This document shows positions 31,773 through 45,900 of a stretch of DNA of 64,000 bases, piece by piece (positions within the stretch are counted from its first letter, which is position 1; each line of letters opens with the position of its first letter). The stretch lies in NCBI RefSeq assembly GCF_963678635.1, contig NC_087070.1:25664007-25728006 (forward strand). Direction: 5' to 3'. The notes under the pieces are model-generated. The model was not told the origin of the DNA. It searched no databases and was given only the letters and a program-made list of their open reading frames with translations. The stretch is from Symsagittifera roscoffensis (taxonomy: Eukaryota; Xenacoelomorpha; Acoela; Convolutidae). Made by a program: the position numbers and the translations under genes.

Positions 31773-33333
31773 TCTCTTTGATATTTGCGACAGTCACGAA
31801 CTATTCATTATTTTGAAATGGCTGATCAATGATTTGTCATAATTTTTTGCGACAAAAAATGTCATTTTATGATGAGTATTTTTTGTTTTGGTAGTGAGTT
31901 CTAATTTTTTGCAATCATATAAACTGATGTTTGCTCAATTTTAGTTCTGTTTTTTTTTCTTTTGTTTGCGATAATTAGGATGACTTGATTGTTATGGTGG
32001 CCCTGTGCGATCGTCAAGTTGTTATGCCTTCAGTTTCCTTGCTTATAGCGACAAATGGAATGGCTACGGATGAACAGATGAATTTGCTGGTTGTTCAATT
32101 GCTTTTTGTTACATTTTTTTGTTGTTTGTGAAAGGTGGAAAAATTTCGATAACCGTTTTTCTATTATTTTACTGTGATGTTTGCGACAGGCGGAATGATT
32201 TCTGATTAAACCTATTTCTCTGAATAATTTGCTTCTGTGTTCCTACTTTTAAGGAGTGAGCAAAAAATTGAATGGCTCATCAGAAACTGATTGCTGTTCA
32301 GAGTGTTTGGATGTTTGCTCAGTTTTAGTTTTGTTTTCTTCACTTTGATGTTTGAGACAGTGACGAGCTGTTGATTATTTTGAAATGGCTGATCAAAAAT
32401 TATATCTTTTGTCATAATTTTTTGCGACAAAACATGTCATTTTATGACGAGTATTTTTTGATTTGGTAGTGAGTTCTAATTTTTTGCCATCATATAAACT
32501 GATGTTTGGTCAATTTTAGTTCTGTTTTTTTTTCTTTTGTTTGCGACAGTTAGGATGACTTGATTGTTATGGTGGACCTGTGCGATCGTCAAGTTGGTAT
32601 GCCTTCAGTTTCCTTGCTTATAGCGACAAGTGGAATGGCTACGGATGAACAGATGAGTTTGCTGGTTGTTCAATTGCGTTTTGTTACATTTTTTTGTTGT
32701 TTTTGAAAGGTGGAAAAATTTCGATAACCGTTTTTCTTTTATTTTACTGTGATGTTTGCAACAGGCGGAATGATTTCTGATTAAACCTATTTCTCTGAAA
32801 AATTTGCTTTTGTGTTCCTATTTTTAAGGAGTGAGCAAAAAATTGAATGGCTCATCAGAAAATGATTGCTGTTCAGAGTATTTGGACGTTTGCTCAGTTT
32901 TAGTTATGTTTTCTTCTCTTTGATGTTTGCGACAGTGACGAACTGTTGATTATTTTGAAATGGCTGATTAATGATTATATCTTTTGTCAGAATTTTTTGC
33001 GACAAAAAATGTCATTTTATGATGAGTATTTTTTGATTTGTTAGTGAGTTCTAATTTTTTGCCATCATATAAACTGATGTTTGCTCAATTTTAGTTCTGT
33101 TTTTTTTTCTTTTGTTTGCGACAATTAGGATGACTTGATTGTTATGGTGGCCCTGTGCGATCGTCAAGTTGGTATGCCTTCAGTTTCCTTGCTTATAGCG
33201 ACAAGTGGAATGGCTACGGATGAACAGATGAATTTGCTGGTTATTCAGTTGCGTTTTGTTACAATTTATTGTTGTTTGTGAAAGGTGGAAAAATTTCGAT
33301 AACCGTTTTTCTATTATTTTACTGTGATGTTTG

Positions 33334-36300
33334 CGACATGCGGAATGATTTCTGATTAAACATATTTCTCTGAATAATTTGCTTTTGTGTTCCTATTTTT
33401 AAGGAGTGAGCAAAAAAATGGAAAAGCTCATCAGAAACTGATTGCTGTTCAGAGTTTTCGGATGGTCGCTCAGTTTTCGTTATGTTTTCTTCTCTTTGAT
33501 GTTTGCAGCAATTAGGATGACTTGATTCTTATGTTGGCCTTGAGCGATCGTCAAATTTTTATGTCTTCAGTTTCCTTGCTTATAGCGACGAGTGGAATGG
33601 CTACGAATTAACAGATAAATATGCTTGTTGTTCAGTTGCGTTTTACAATTTTTTGTTGTTTGTGAAAGGTGGAAAAATTTCGATAAACGTTTTTCTATTA
33701 TTTTACTGTGATGTTTGCGACAGGCGGAATGATTTCTGATTAAACCTATTTCGCTGAATAATTTGCTTTTGTGTTCCTATTTTTAGGGAGTGAGCAAAAA
33801 ATGGAAAAGCTCATCAGAAATTGATTGCTGTTCAGAGTTTTCGGATGGTCGCTCAGTTTTCGTTATGTTTTCTTCTCTTTGATGTTTGCAACAATTAGGA
33901 TGACTTGATTCTTATGTTGGCCCTGCGCGATCGTCAAATTTTTATGTCTTCAGTTTCCTTGCTTATAGCGACAAGTGGAATGGCTACGAATTAACAGCTA
34001 AATATGCTTGTTGTTCAGTTGCGTTCTACAATTTTTTGTTGTTGTTTGCGAAAGGTGGAATAATTTCGATAACCGTTTTTCTATTATTTTACTGTGATGT
34101 TTGCGACAGGCGGAATTATTTCTGATTAAACATATTTCTCTGAATAATTTGCTTTTGTGTTCCTATTTTTAAGGAGTGAGCAAAAAAATGGAAAAGCTCA
34201 TCAGAAACTGATTGCTGTTCAGAGTTTTCGGATGGTCGCTCAGTTTTCGTTATGTTTTCTTCTCTTTGATGTTTGCAGCAATTAGGATGACTTGATTCTT
34301 ATGTTGGCCTTGAGCGATCGTCAAATTTTTATGTCTTCAGTTTCCTTGCTTATAGCGACAAGTGGAATGGCTACGGATGAACAGATGAATTTGCTGGTTA
34401 TTCAGTTGCGTTTTGTTACAATTTATTGTTGTTTGTGAAAGGTGGAAAAATTTCGATAACCGTTTTTCTATTATTTTACTGTGATGTTTGCGACATGCGG
34501 AATGATTTCTGATTAAACATATTTCTCTGAATAATTTGCTTTTGTGTTCCTATTTTTAAGGAGTGAGCAAAAAAATGGAAAAGCTCATCAGAAACTGATC
34601 GCTGTTCAGAGTTTTCGGATGGTCGCTCAGTTTTCGTTATGTTTTCTTCTCTTTGATGTTTGCAGCAATTAGGATGACTTGATTCTTATGTTGGCCTTGA
34701 GCGATCGTCAAATTTTTATGTCTTCAGTTTCCTTGCTTATAGCGACGAGTGGAATGGCTACGAATTAACAGATAAATATGCTTGTTGTTCAGTTGCGTTT
34801 TACAATTTTTTGTTGTTTGTGAAAGGTGGAAAAATTTCGATAAACGTTTTTCTATTATTTTACTGTGATGTTTGCGACAGGCGGAATGATTTCTGATTAA
34901 ACCTATTTCGCTGAATAATTTGCTTTTGTGTTCCTATTTTTAGGGAGTGAGCAAAAAATGGAAAAGCTCATCAGAAACTGATTGCTGTTCAGAGTTTTCG
35001 GATGGTCGCTCAGTTTTCGTTATGTTTTCTTCTCTTTGATGTTTGCAACAATTAGGATGACTTGATTCTTATGTTGGCCCTGCGCGATCGTCAAATTTTT
35101 ATGTCTTCAGTTTCCTTGCTTATAGCGACAAGTGGAATGGCTACGAATTAACAGCTAAATATGCTTGTTGTTCAGTTGCGTTCTACAATTTTTTGTTGTT
35201 GTTTGCGAAAGGTGGAATAATTTCGATAACCGTTTTTCTATTATTTTACTGTGATGTTTGCGACAGGCGGAATGATTTCTGATTAAACATATTTCTCTGA
35301 ATAATTTGCTTTTGTGTTCCTATTTTTAAGGAGTGAGCAAAAAAATGGAAAAGCTCATCAGAAACTGATTGCTGTTCAGAGTTTTCGGATGGTCGCTCAG
35401 TTTTCGTTATGTTTTCTTCTCTTTGATGTTTGCAGCAATTAGGATGACTTGATTCTTATGTTGGCCTTGAGCGATCGTCAAATTTTTATGTCTTCAGTTT
35501 CCTTGCTTATAGCGACAAGTGGAATGGCTACGGATGAACAGATGAATTTGCTGGTTATTCAGTTGCGTTTTGTTACAATTTATTGTTGTTTGTGAAAGGT
35601 GGAAAAATTTCGATAACCGTTTTTCTATTATTTTACTGTGATGTTTGCGACATGCGGAATGATTTCTGATTAAACATATTTCTCTGAATAATTTGCTTTT
35701 GTGTTCCTATTTTTAAGGAGTGAGCAAAAAAATGGAAAAGCTCATCAGAAACTGATTGCTGTTCAGAGTTTTCGGATGGTCGCTCAGTTTTCGTTATGTT
35801 TTCTTCTCTTTGATGTTTGCAACAATTAGGATGACTTGATTCTTATGTTGGCCCTGCGCGATCGTCAAATTTTTATGTCTTCAGTTTCCTTGCTTATAGC
35901 GACAAGTGGAATGGCTACGAATTAACAGCTAAATATGCTTGTTGTTCAGTTGCGTTCTACAATTTTTTGTTGTTGTTTGCGAAAGGTGGAATAATTTCGA
36001 TAACCGTTTTTCTATTATTTTACTGTGATGTTTGCGACAGGCGGAATGATTTCTGATTAAACATATTTCTCTGAATAATTTGCTTTTGTGTTCCTATTTT
36101 TAAGGAGTGAGCAAAAAAATGGAAAAGCTCATCAGAAACTGATTGCTGTTCAGAGTTTTCGGATGGTTGCTCAGTTTTCGTTATGTTTTCTTCTCTTTGA
36201 TGTTTGCAGCAATTAGGATGACTTGATTCTTATGTTGGCCTTGAGCGATCGTCAAATTTTTATGTCTTCAGTTTCCTTGCTTATAGCGACAAGTGGAATG

Positions 36301-37190
36301 GCTACGGATGAACAGATGAATTTGCTGGTTATTCAGTTGCGTTTTGTTACAATTTATTGTTGTTTGTGAAAGGTGGAAAATATTCGATAACCGTTTTTCT
36401 ATTATTTTACTGTGATGTTTGCGACATGCGGAATGATTTCTGATTAAACATATTTCTCTGAATAATTTGCTTTTGTGTTCCTATTTTTAAGGAGTGAGCA
36501 AAAAAATGGAAAAGCTCATCAGAAACTGATTGCTGTTCAGAGTTTTCGGATGGTCGCTCAGTTTTCGTTATGTTTTCTTCTCTTTGATGTTTGCAGCAAT
36601 TAGGATGACTTGATTCTTATGTTGGCCTTGAGCGATCGTCAAATTTTTATGTCTTCAGTTTCCTTGCTTATAGCGACGAGTGGAATGGCTACGAATTAAC
36701 AGATAAATATGCTTGTTGTTCAGTTGCGTTTTACAATTTTTTGTTGTTTGTGAAAGGTGGAAAAATTTCGATAAACGTTTTTCTATTATTTTACTGTGAT
36801 GTTTGCGACAGGCGGAATGATTTCTGATTAAACCTATTTCGCTGAATAATTTGCTTTTGTGTTCCTATTTTTAGGGAGTGAGCAAAAAATGGAAAAGCTC
36901 ATCAGAAACTGATTGCTGTTCAGAGTTTTCGGATGGTCGCTCAGTTTTCGTTATGTTTTCTTCTCTTTGATGTTTGCAACAATTAGGATGACTTGATTCT
37001 TATGTTGGCCCTGCGCGATCGTCAAATTTTTATGTCTTCAGTTTCCTTGCTTATAGCGACAAGTGGAATGGCTACGAATTAACAGCTAAATATGCTTGTT
37101 GTTCAGTTGCGTTCTACAATTTTTTGTTGTTGTTTGCGAAAGGTGGAATAATTTCGATAACCGTTTTTCTATTATTTTACTGTGATGTTT
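33334..37190 (+). repeat. Block of ten 385-bp short units in a three-unit higher-order pattern
   Basis: All units lack module B. Three subtypes can be told apart. X: gcagcaattagg, gacgagtgg and cagataaat. Y: gcaacaattagg, ccctgcgcgatcg and cagctaaat. Z: gcagcaattagg and gatgaacagatgaat. The order is X Y Z X Y Z Y Z X Y, giving an approximately 1.16-kb higher-order repeat with one irregularity. Confidence 0.9.
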
Positions 37191-38549
37191 GCGACAGGCG
37201 GAATGATTTCTGACTAAACATATTTCTCTGAAAAATTTGCTTTTGTGTTCCTATTTTTAAGGAGTGAGCAAAAAATTGAATGGCTCATCAGAAACTGATT
37301 GCTGTTCAGAGTATTTGGATGTTTGCTCAGTTTTAGTTATGTTTTCTACTCTTTGATGTTTGCGACAGTAACGAACTGTTGATTATTTTGAAATGGCTGA
37401 TCAATGATTATATCTTTTGTCATAATTTTTTGCGACAGAAAATGTCATTTTTTGATGAGTATTTTTTGATTTGGTAGTGAGTTCTATTTTTTTGCCATCA
37501 TATAAACTGATGTTTGCTCAATTTTAGTTCTGTTTTTTTTTTCCTTTGTTTGCGACAATTAGGATGACTTGATTGTTATGGTGGCCCTGTGCGATCGTCA
37601 AGTTGTTATGCCTTCAGTTTCCTTGCTTATAGCGACAAGTGGAATGGCTTCGGATGAACAGATGAATTTGCTGGTTTTTCAATTGCGTTTTGTTACATTT
37701 TTTGTTGTTTGTGAAAGGTGGAAAAATTTCGATAACCGTTTTTCTATTATTTTACTGTGATGTTTGCGACAGGCGGAATGATTTCTGATTAAACCTATTT
37801 CTCGGAATAATTTGCTTCTGTGTTCCTACTTTTAAGGAGTTAGCAAAAAATTGAATGGCTCATCAGAAACTGATTGCTGTTCAGAGTATTTGGATGTTTG
37901 CTCAGTTTTAGTTATGTTTTCTTCTCTTTGATGTTTGAGACAGTGACGAACTGTTGATTAATTTGAAATGGCTGATCAATGATTTTATCTTTTGTCATAA
38001 TTTTTTGCGACAAAAAATGTCATTTTATGACGAGTATTTTTTGATTTGGTAGTGAGTTCTAATTTTTTTGCCATCATATAAACTGATGTTTGGTCAATTT
38101 CAGTTCTGTTTTTTTTTCTATTGTTTGCGACAGTTAGGATGACTTGATTGTTATGGTGGACCTGTGCGATCGTCAAGTTGGTATGCCATCAGTTTCCTTG
38201 CTTATAGCGACAAGTGGAATGGCTACGGATGAACAGATGAATTTGCTGGTTGTTCAATTGCGTTTTGTTACATTTTTTTTGTTGTTTGTGAAAGGCAAAA
38301 AAATTCGATAACTGTTTTTCTTTTATTTTACTGTGATGTTTGCGACAGGCGGAATGATTTCTGATTAAACCGATTTCTCTGAAAAATTTGCTTTTGTGTT
38401 CCTATTTTTAAGGAGTGAGCAAAAAATGGAAAAGCTCATCAGAAACTGATTGCTGTTCAGAGTTTTCGGATGGTCGCTCAGTTTTCGTTATGTTTTCTTC
38501 TCTTTGATGTTTGAGACAGTGACGAACTGTTGATTAATTTGAAATGGCT

Positions 38550-41500
38550 GATCAATGATTTAATCTTTTGTCATATTTTTTTGCGACAAAAAATGTCATT
38601 TTATGACGAGTATTTTTTGATTTGGTAGTGAGTTCTAATTTTTTTGCCATCATATAAACTGATGTTTGGTCAATTTTAGTTCTGTTTTTTTTTCTTTTGT
38701 TTGCGACAGTTAGGATGACTTGATTGTTATGGTGGACCTGTGCGATCGTCAAGTTGTTATGCCTTCAGTTTCCTTGCTTATAGCGACAAGTGGAATGGCT
38801 TCGGATGAACAGATGAATTTGCTGGTTTTTCAATTGCGTTTTGTTACATTTTTTTGTTGTTTGTGAAAGGTGGAAAAATTTCGATAACCGTTTTTCTATT
38901 ATTTTACTGTGATGTTTGCGACAGGCGGAATGATTTCTGATTAAACCTATTTCTCGGAATAATTTGCTTCTGTGTTCCTACTTTTAAGGAGTGAGCAAAA
39001 AATTGAATGGCTCATCAGAAACTGATTGCTGTTCAGAGTATTTGGATGTTTGCTCAGTTTTAGTTATGTTTTCTTCTCTTTGATGTTTGAGACAGTGACG
39101 AACTGTTGATTATTTTGAAATGGCTGATCAATGATTTTATCTTTTGTCATAATTTTTTGCGACAAAAAATGTCATTTTATGACGAGTATTTTTTGATTTG
39201 GTAGTGAGTTCTAATTTTTTTGCCATCATATAAACTGATGTTTGGTCAATTATAGTTCTGTTTTTTTTCTTTTGTTTGCGACAGTTAGGATGACTTGATT
39301 GTTATGGTGGACCTGTGCGATCGTCAAGTTGGTATGCCTTCAGTTTCCTTGCTTATAGCGACAAGCGGAATGGCTACGGATGAACAGATGAATTTGCTGT
39401 TTGTTCAATTGCGTTTTGTTACATTTTTTTTTGTTGTTTGTGAAAGGCGGAAAAATTTCGATAACTGTTTTTCTTTTATTTTACTGTGATGTTTGCGACA
39501 GGCGGAATGATTTCTGATTAAACCGATTTCTCTGAAAAATTTGCTTTTGTGTTCCTATTTTCAAGGAGTGAGCAAAAAATGGAAAAGCTCATCAGAAACT
39601 GATTGCTGTTCAGAGTTTTCGGATGGTCGCTCAGTTTTCGTTATGTTTTCTTCTTGATGTTTGCAGCAATTAGGATGACTTGATTCTTACGTTGGCCTTG
39701 CGCGATCGTCAAATTTTTATGTCTTCAGTTTCCTTGCTTATAGCGACGAGTGGAATGGCTACGGATGAACAGATGAATTTGCTGGTTGTTCAATTGCGTT
39801 TTGTTACATTTTTTTGTTGTTTGTGAAAGGCGGAAAAATTTCGATAACCGTTTCTTTTATTTTACTGTGATGTTTGCGACAGGCGGAATGATTTCTGATT
39901 AAACCAATTTCTCTGAAAAATTTGCTTTTGTGTTCCTATTTTTAAGAAGTGAGCAAAAAATTGAATGGCTCATCAGAAACTGATTGCTGTTCAGAGTATT
40001 TGGATGTTTGCTCAGTTTTAGTTATGTTTTCTTCTCTTTGATGTTTGCGATAGTCACGAACTGTTGATTATTTTGAAATGGCTGATCAATGATTATATCT
40101 TTTGACATAATTTTTTGCGACAGAAAATGTCATTTTATGATGAGTATTTTTTGATTTGGTAGTGAGTTCTATTTTTTTGCCATCATATAAACTGATGTTT
40201 GCTCAATTTTAGTTCTGTTTTTTTTTTTCTTTTGTTTGCGACAATTAGGATGACTTGATTGTTATGGTGGCCCTGTGCGATCGTCAAGTTGTTATGCCTT
40301 CAGTTTCCTTGCTTATAGCGACAAGTGGAATGGCTTCGGATGAACAGATGAATTTGCTGGTTTTTCAATTGCGTTTTGTTACATTTTTTTGTTGTTTGTG
40401 AAAGTTGGAAAAATTTCGATAACCGTTTTTCTATTATTTTACTGTGATGTTTGCGACAGGCGGAATGATTTCTGATTAAACCTATTTCTCGGAATAATTT
40501 GCTTCTGTGTTCCTACTTTTAAGGAGTGAGCAAAAAATTGAATGGCTCATCAGAAACTGATTGCTGTTCAGAGTATTTGGATGTTTGCTCAGTTTTAGTT
40601 ATGTTTTCTTCTCTTTGATGTTTGAGACAGTGACGAACTGTTGATTATTTTGAAATGGCTGATCAATGATTATATCTTTTGTCATAATTTTTTGCGACAA
40701 AAAATATCATTTTATGACGAGTATTTTTTGATTTGGTAGTGAGTTCTAATTTTTTTGCCATCATATAAACTGATGTTTGGTCAATTTTAGTTCTGTTTTT
40801 TTTTCTTTTGTTTGCGACAGTTAGGATGACTTGATTGTTATGGTGGACCTGTGCGATCGTCAAGTTGTTATGCCTTCAGTTTCCTTGCTTATAGCGACAA
40901 GTGGAATGGCTTCGGATGAACAGATGAATTTGCTGGTTTTTCAATTGCGTTTTGTTACATTTTTTTGTTGTTTGTGAAAGGTGGAAAAATTTCGATAACC
41001 GTTTTTCTATTATTTTACTGTGATGTTTGCGACAGGCGGAATGATTTCTGATTAAACCTATTTCTCGGAATAATTTGCTTCTGTGTTCCTACTTTTAAGG
41101 AGTGAGCAAAAAATTGAATGGCTCATCAGAAACTGATTGCTGTTCAGAGTATTTGGATGTTTGCTCAGTTTTAGTTATGTTTTCTTCTCTTTGATGTTTG
41201 AGACAGTGACGAACTGTTGATTATTTTGAAATGGCTGATCAATGATTTTATCTTTTGTCATAATTTTTTGCGACAAAAAATGTCATTTTATGACGAGTAT
41301 TTTTTGATTTGGTAGTGAGTTCTAATTTTTTTGCCATCATATAAACTGATGTTTGGTCAATTATAGTTCTGTTTTTTTTCTTTTGTTTGCGACAGTTAGG
41401 ATGACTTGATTGTTATGGTGGACCTGTGCGATCGTCAAGTTGGTATGCCTTCAGTTTCCTTGCTTATAGCGACAAGCGGAATGGCTACGGATGAACAGAT

Positions 41501-42960
41501 GAATTTGCTGTTTGTTCAATTGCGTTTTGTTACATTTTTTTTTGTTGTTTGTGAAAGGCGGAAAAATTTCGATAACTGTTTTTCTTTTATTTTACTGTGA
41601 TGTTTGCGACAGGCGGAATGATTTCTGATTAAACCGATTTCTCTGAAAAATTTGCTTTTGTGTTCCTATTTTCAAGGAGTGAGCAAAAAATGGAAAAGCT
41701 CATCAGAAACTGATTGCTGTTCAGAGTTTTCGGATGGTCGCTCAGTTTTCGTTATGTTTTCTTCTCCTTGATGTTTGCAGCAATTAGGATGACTTGATTC
41801 TTACGTTGGCCTTGCGCGATCGTCAAATTTTTATGTCTTCAGTTTCCTTGCTTATAGCGACGAGTGGAATGGCTACGGATGAACAGATGAATTTGCTGGT
41901 TGTTCAATTGCGTTTTGTTACATTTTTTTGTTGTTTGTGAAAGGCGGAAAAATTTCGATAACCGTTTCTTTTATTTTACTGTGATGTTTGCGACAGGCGG
42001 AATGATTTCTGATTAAACCAATTTCTCTGAAAAATTTGCTTTTGTGTTCCTATTTTTAAGAAGTGAGCAAAAAATTGAATGGCTCATCAGAAACTGATTG
42101 CTGTTCAGAGTATTTGGATGTTTGCTCAGTTTTAGTTATGTTTTCTTCTCTTTGATGTTTGCGATAGTCACGAACTGTTGATTATTTTGAAATGGCTGAT
42201 CAATGATTATATCTTTTGACATAATTTTTTGCGACAGAAAATGTCATTTTATGATGAGTATTTTTTGATTTGGTAGTGAGTTCTATTTTTTTGCCATCAT
42301 ATAAACTGATGTTTGCTCAATTTTAGTTCTGTTTTTTTTTTCTTTTGTTTGCGACAATTAGGATGACTTGATTGTTATGGTGGCCCTGTGCGATCGTCAA
42401 GTTGTTATGCCTTCAGTTTCCTTGCTTATAGCGACAAGTGGAATGGCTTCGGATGAACAGATGAATTTGCTGGTTTTTCAATTGCGTTTTGTTACATTTT
42501 TTTGTTGTTTGTGAAAGTTGGAAAAATTTCGATAACCGTTTTTCTATTATTTTACTGTGATGTTTGCGACAGGCGGAATGATTTCTGATTAAACCTATTT
42601 CTCGGAATAATTTGCTTCTGTGTTCCTACTTTTAAGGAGTGAGCAAAAAATTGAATGGCTCATCAGAAACTGATTGCTGTTCAGAGTATTTGGATGTTTG
42701 CTCAGTTTTAGTTATGTTTTCTTCTCTTTGATGTTTGAGACAGTGACGAACTGTTGATTATTTTGAAATGGCTGATCAATGATTATATCTTTTGTCATAA
42801 TTTTTTGCGACAAAAAATATCATTTTATGACGAGTATTTTTTGATTTGGTAGTGAGTTCTAATTTTTTTGCCATCATATAAACTGATGTTTGGTCAATTT
42901 TAGTTCTGTTTTTTTTCTTTTGTTTGCGACAGTTAGGATGACTTGATTGTTATGGTGGAC
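38550..42960 (+). repeat. 2.11-kb tandem duplication of satellite blocks
   Basis: The block from about 38550 repeats from about 40660 with an offset of 2111-2114 bp. Shared marks include 'gttatgccttcag...ggcttcggatgaac' (38757/40868), the cttgcgcgatcg short unit (39660/41770) and the gcgatagtcacg unit (40048/42161). The copies are almost identical, indicating a recent multi-unit amplification. Confidence 0.85.
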
Positions 42961-45900
42961 CTGTGCGATCGTCAAGTTGGTATGCCATCAGTTTCCTTGC
43001 TTATAGCGACAAGTGGAATGGCTACGGATGAACAGATGAATTTGCTGGTTGTTCAATTGCGTTTTGTTACATTTTTTTTTGTTGTTTGTGAAAGGCGGAA
43101 AAATTTCGATAACTGTTTTTCTTTTATTTTACTTTGATGTTTGCGACAGGCGGAATGATTTCTGATTAAACCGATTTCTCTGAAAAATTTGCTTTTGTGT
43201 TCCTTTTTTTAAGGAGTGAGCAAAAAATGGAAAAGCTCATCAGAAACTGATTGCTGTTCAGAGTTTTCGGATGGTCGCTCAGTTTTCGTTATGTTTTCTT
43301 CTCCTTGATGTTTGCAGCAATTAGGATGACTTGATTCTTATGTTGGCCTTGCGCGATCGTCAAATTTTTATGTCTTCAGTTTACTTGCTTATAGCGACGA
43401 GTGGAATGGCTACGGATGAACAGATGAATTTGCTGGTTGTTCAATTGCGTTTTGTTACATTTTTTTGTTGTTTGTGAAAGGCGGAAAAATTTCGATAACC
43501 GATTTTCTTTTATTTTACTGTGATGTTTGCGACAGGCGGAATGATTTCTGATTAAACCTATTTCTCTGAAAAATTTGCTTTTGTGTTCCTATTTTTAAGG
43601 AGTGAGCAAAAAGTGGAAATGTTCATCAGAAACTGATTGCTGTTCAGAGTTTTCGGATGGTCGCTCAGTTTTCGTTATGTTTTCTTCTCTTTGATGTTTG
43701 CAACAATTAGGATGACTTGATTCTTATGTTGGCCCTGCGCGATCGTCAAATTTTTATGTCTTCAGTTTCCTTGCTTATAGCGACGAGTGGAATGGCTACG
43801 AATTAACAGATAAATATGCTTGTTGTTCAGTTGCGTTCTACAATTTTTTGTTGTTGTTTGCGAAAGGTGGAATAATTTCGATAACAGTTTTTCTTTTATT
43901 TTACTGTGATGTTTGCGACAGGCGGAATGATTTCTGATTAAACCTATTTCGCTGAATAATTTGCTTTTGTGTTCCTATTTTTGAGGAGTGAGCAAAAAAT
44001 GGAAAAGCTCATCAGAAACTGATTGCTGTTCAGAGTTTTCGGATGGTCGCTCAGTTTTCGTTATGTTTTCTTCTCTTTGATGTTTGAGACAGTGACGAAC
44101 TGTTGATTAATTTGAAATGGCTGATCAATGATTTTATCTTTTGTCATAATTTTTTGCGACAAAAAATGTCATTTTATGACGAGTATTTTTTGATTTGGTA
44201 GTGAGTTCTAATTTTTTTGCCATCATATAAACTGATGTTTGGTCAATTTTAGTTCTGTTTTTTTTTCTTTTGTTTGCGACAGTTAGGATGACTTGATTGT
44301 TATGGTGGACCTGTGCGATCGTCAAGTTGTTATGCCTTCAGTTTCCTTGCTTATAGCGACAAGTGGAATGGCTTCGGATGAACAGATGAATTTGCTGGTT
44401 TTTCAATTGCGTTTTGTTACATTTTTTTGTTGTTTGTGAAAGGTGGAAAAATTTCGATAACCGTTTTTCTATTATTTTACTGTGATGTTTGCGACAGGCG
44501 GAATGATTTCTGATTAAACCTATTTCTCGGAATAATTTGCTTCTGTGTTCCTACTTTTAAGGAGTGAGCAAAAAATTGAATGGCTCATCAGAAACTGATT
44601 GCTGTTCAGAGTATTTGGATGTTTGCTCAGTTTTAGTTATGTTTTCTTCTCTTTGATGTTTGAGACAGTGACGAACTGTTGATTATTTTGAAATGGCTGA
44701 TCAATGATTTTATCTTTTGTCATAATTTTTTGCGACAAAAAAATGTCATTTTATGACGAGTATTTTTTGATTTGGTAGTGAGTTCTATTTTTTTTGCCAT
44801 CATATAAACTGATGTTTGGTCAATTATAGTTCTGTTTTTTTTCTTTTGTTTGCGACAGTTAGGATGACTTGATTGTTATGGTGGACCTGTGCGATCGTCA
44901 AGTTGGTATGCCTTCAGTTTCCTTGCTTATAGCGACAAGCGGAATGGCTACGGATGAACAGATGAATTTGCTGTTTGTGAAAGGCGGAAAAATTTCGATA
45001 ACTGTTTTTCTTTTATTTTACTGTGATGTTTGCGACAGGCGGAATGATTTCTGATTAAACCGATTTCTCTGAAAAATTTGCTTTTGTGTTCCTATTTTCA
45101 AGGAGTGAGCAAAAAATGGAAAAGCTCATCAGAAACTGATTGCTGTTCAGAGTTTTCGGATGGTCGCTCAGTTTTCGTTATGTTTTCTTCTCCTTGATGT
45201 TTGCAGCAATTAGGATGACTTGATTCTTACGTTGGCCTTGCGCGATCGTCAAATTTTTATGTCTTCAGTTTCCTTGCTTATAGCGACGAGTGGAATGGCT
45301 ACGGATGAACAGATGAATTTGCTGGTTGTTCAATTGCGTTTTGTTACATTTTTTTGTTGTTTGTGAAAGGCGGAAAAATTTCGATAACCGTTTTTCTTTT
45401 ATTTTACTGTGATGTTTGCGACAGGCGGAATGATTTCTGATTAAACCAATTTCTCTGAAAAATTTGCTTTTGTGTTCCTATTTTTAAGAAGTGAGCAAAA
45501 AATTGAATGGCTCATCAGAAACTGATTGCTGTTCAGAGTATTTGGATGTTTGCTCAGTTTTAGTTATGTTTTCTTCTCTTTGATGTTTGCGACAGTCACG
45601 AACTGTTGATTATTTTGAAATGGCTGATCAATGATTATATCTTTTGACATAATTTTTTGCGACAGAAAATGTCATTTTATGATGAGTATTTTTTGATTTG
45701 GTAGTGAGTTCTATTTTTTTGCCATCATATAAACTGATGTTTGCTCAATTTTAGTTCTGTTTTTTTTCTTTTGTTTGCGACAATTAGGATGACTTGATTG
45801 TTATGGTGGCCCTGTGCGATCGTCAAGTTGTTATGCTTTCAGTTTCCTTGCTTATAGCGACAAGTGGAATGGCTTCGGATGAACAGATGAATTTGCTGGT

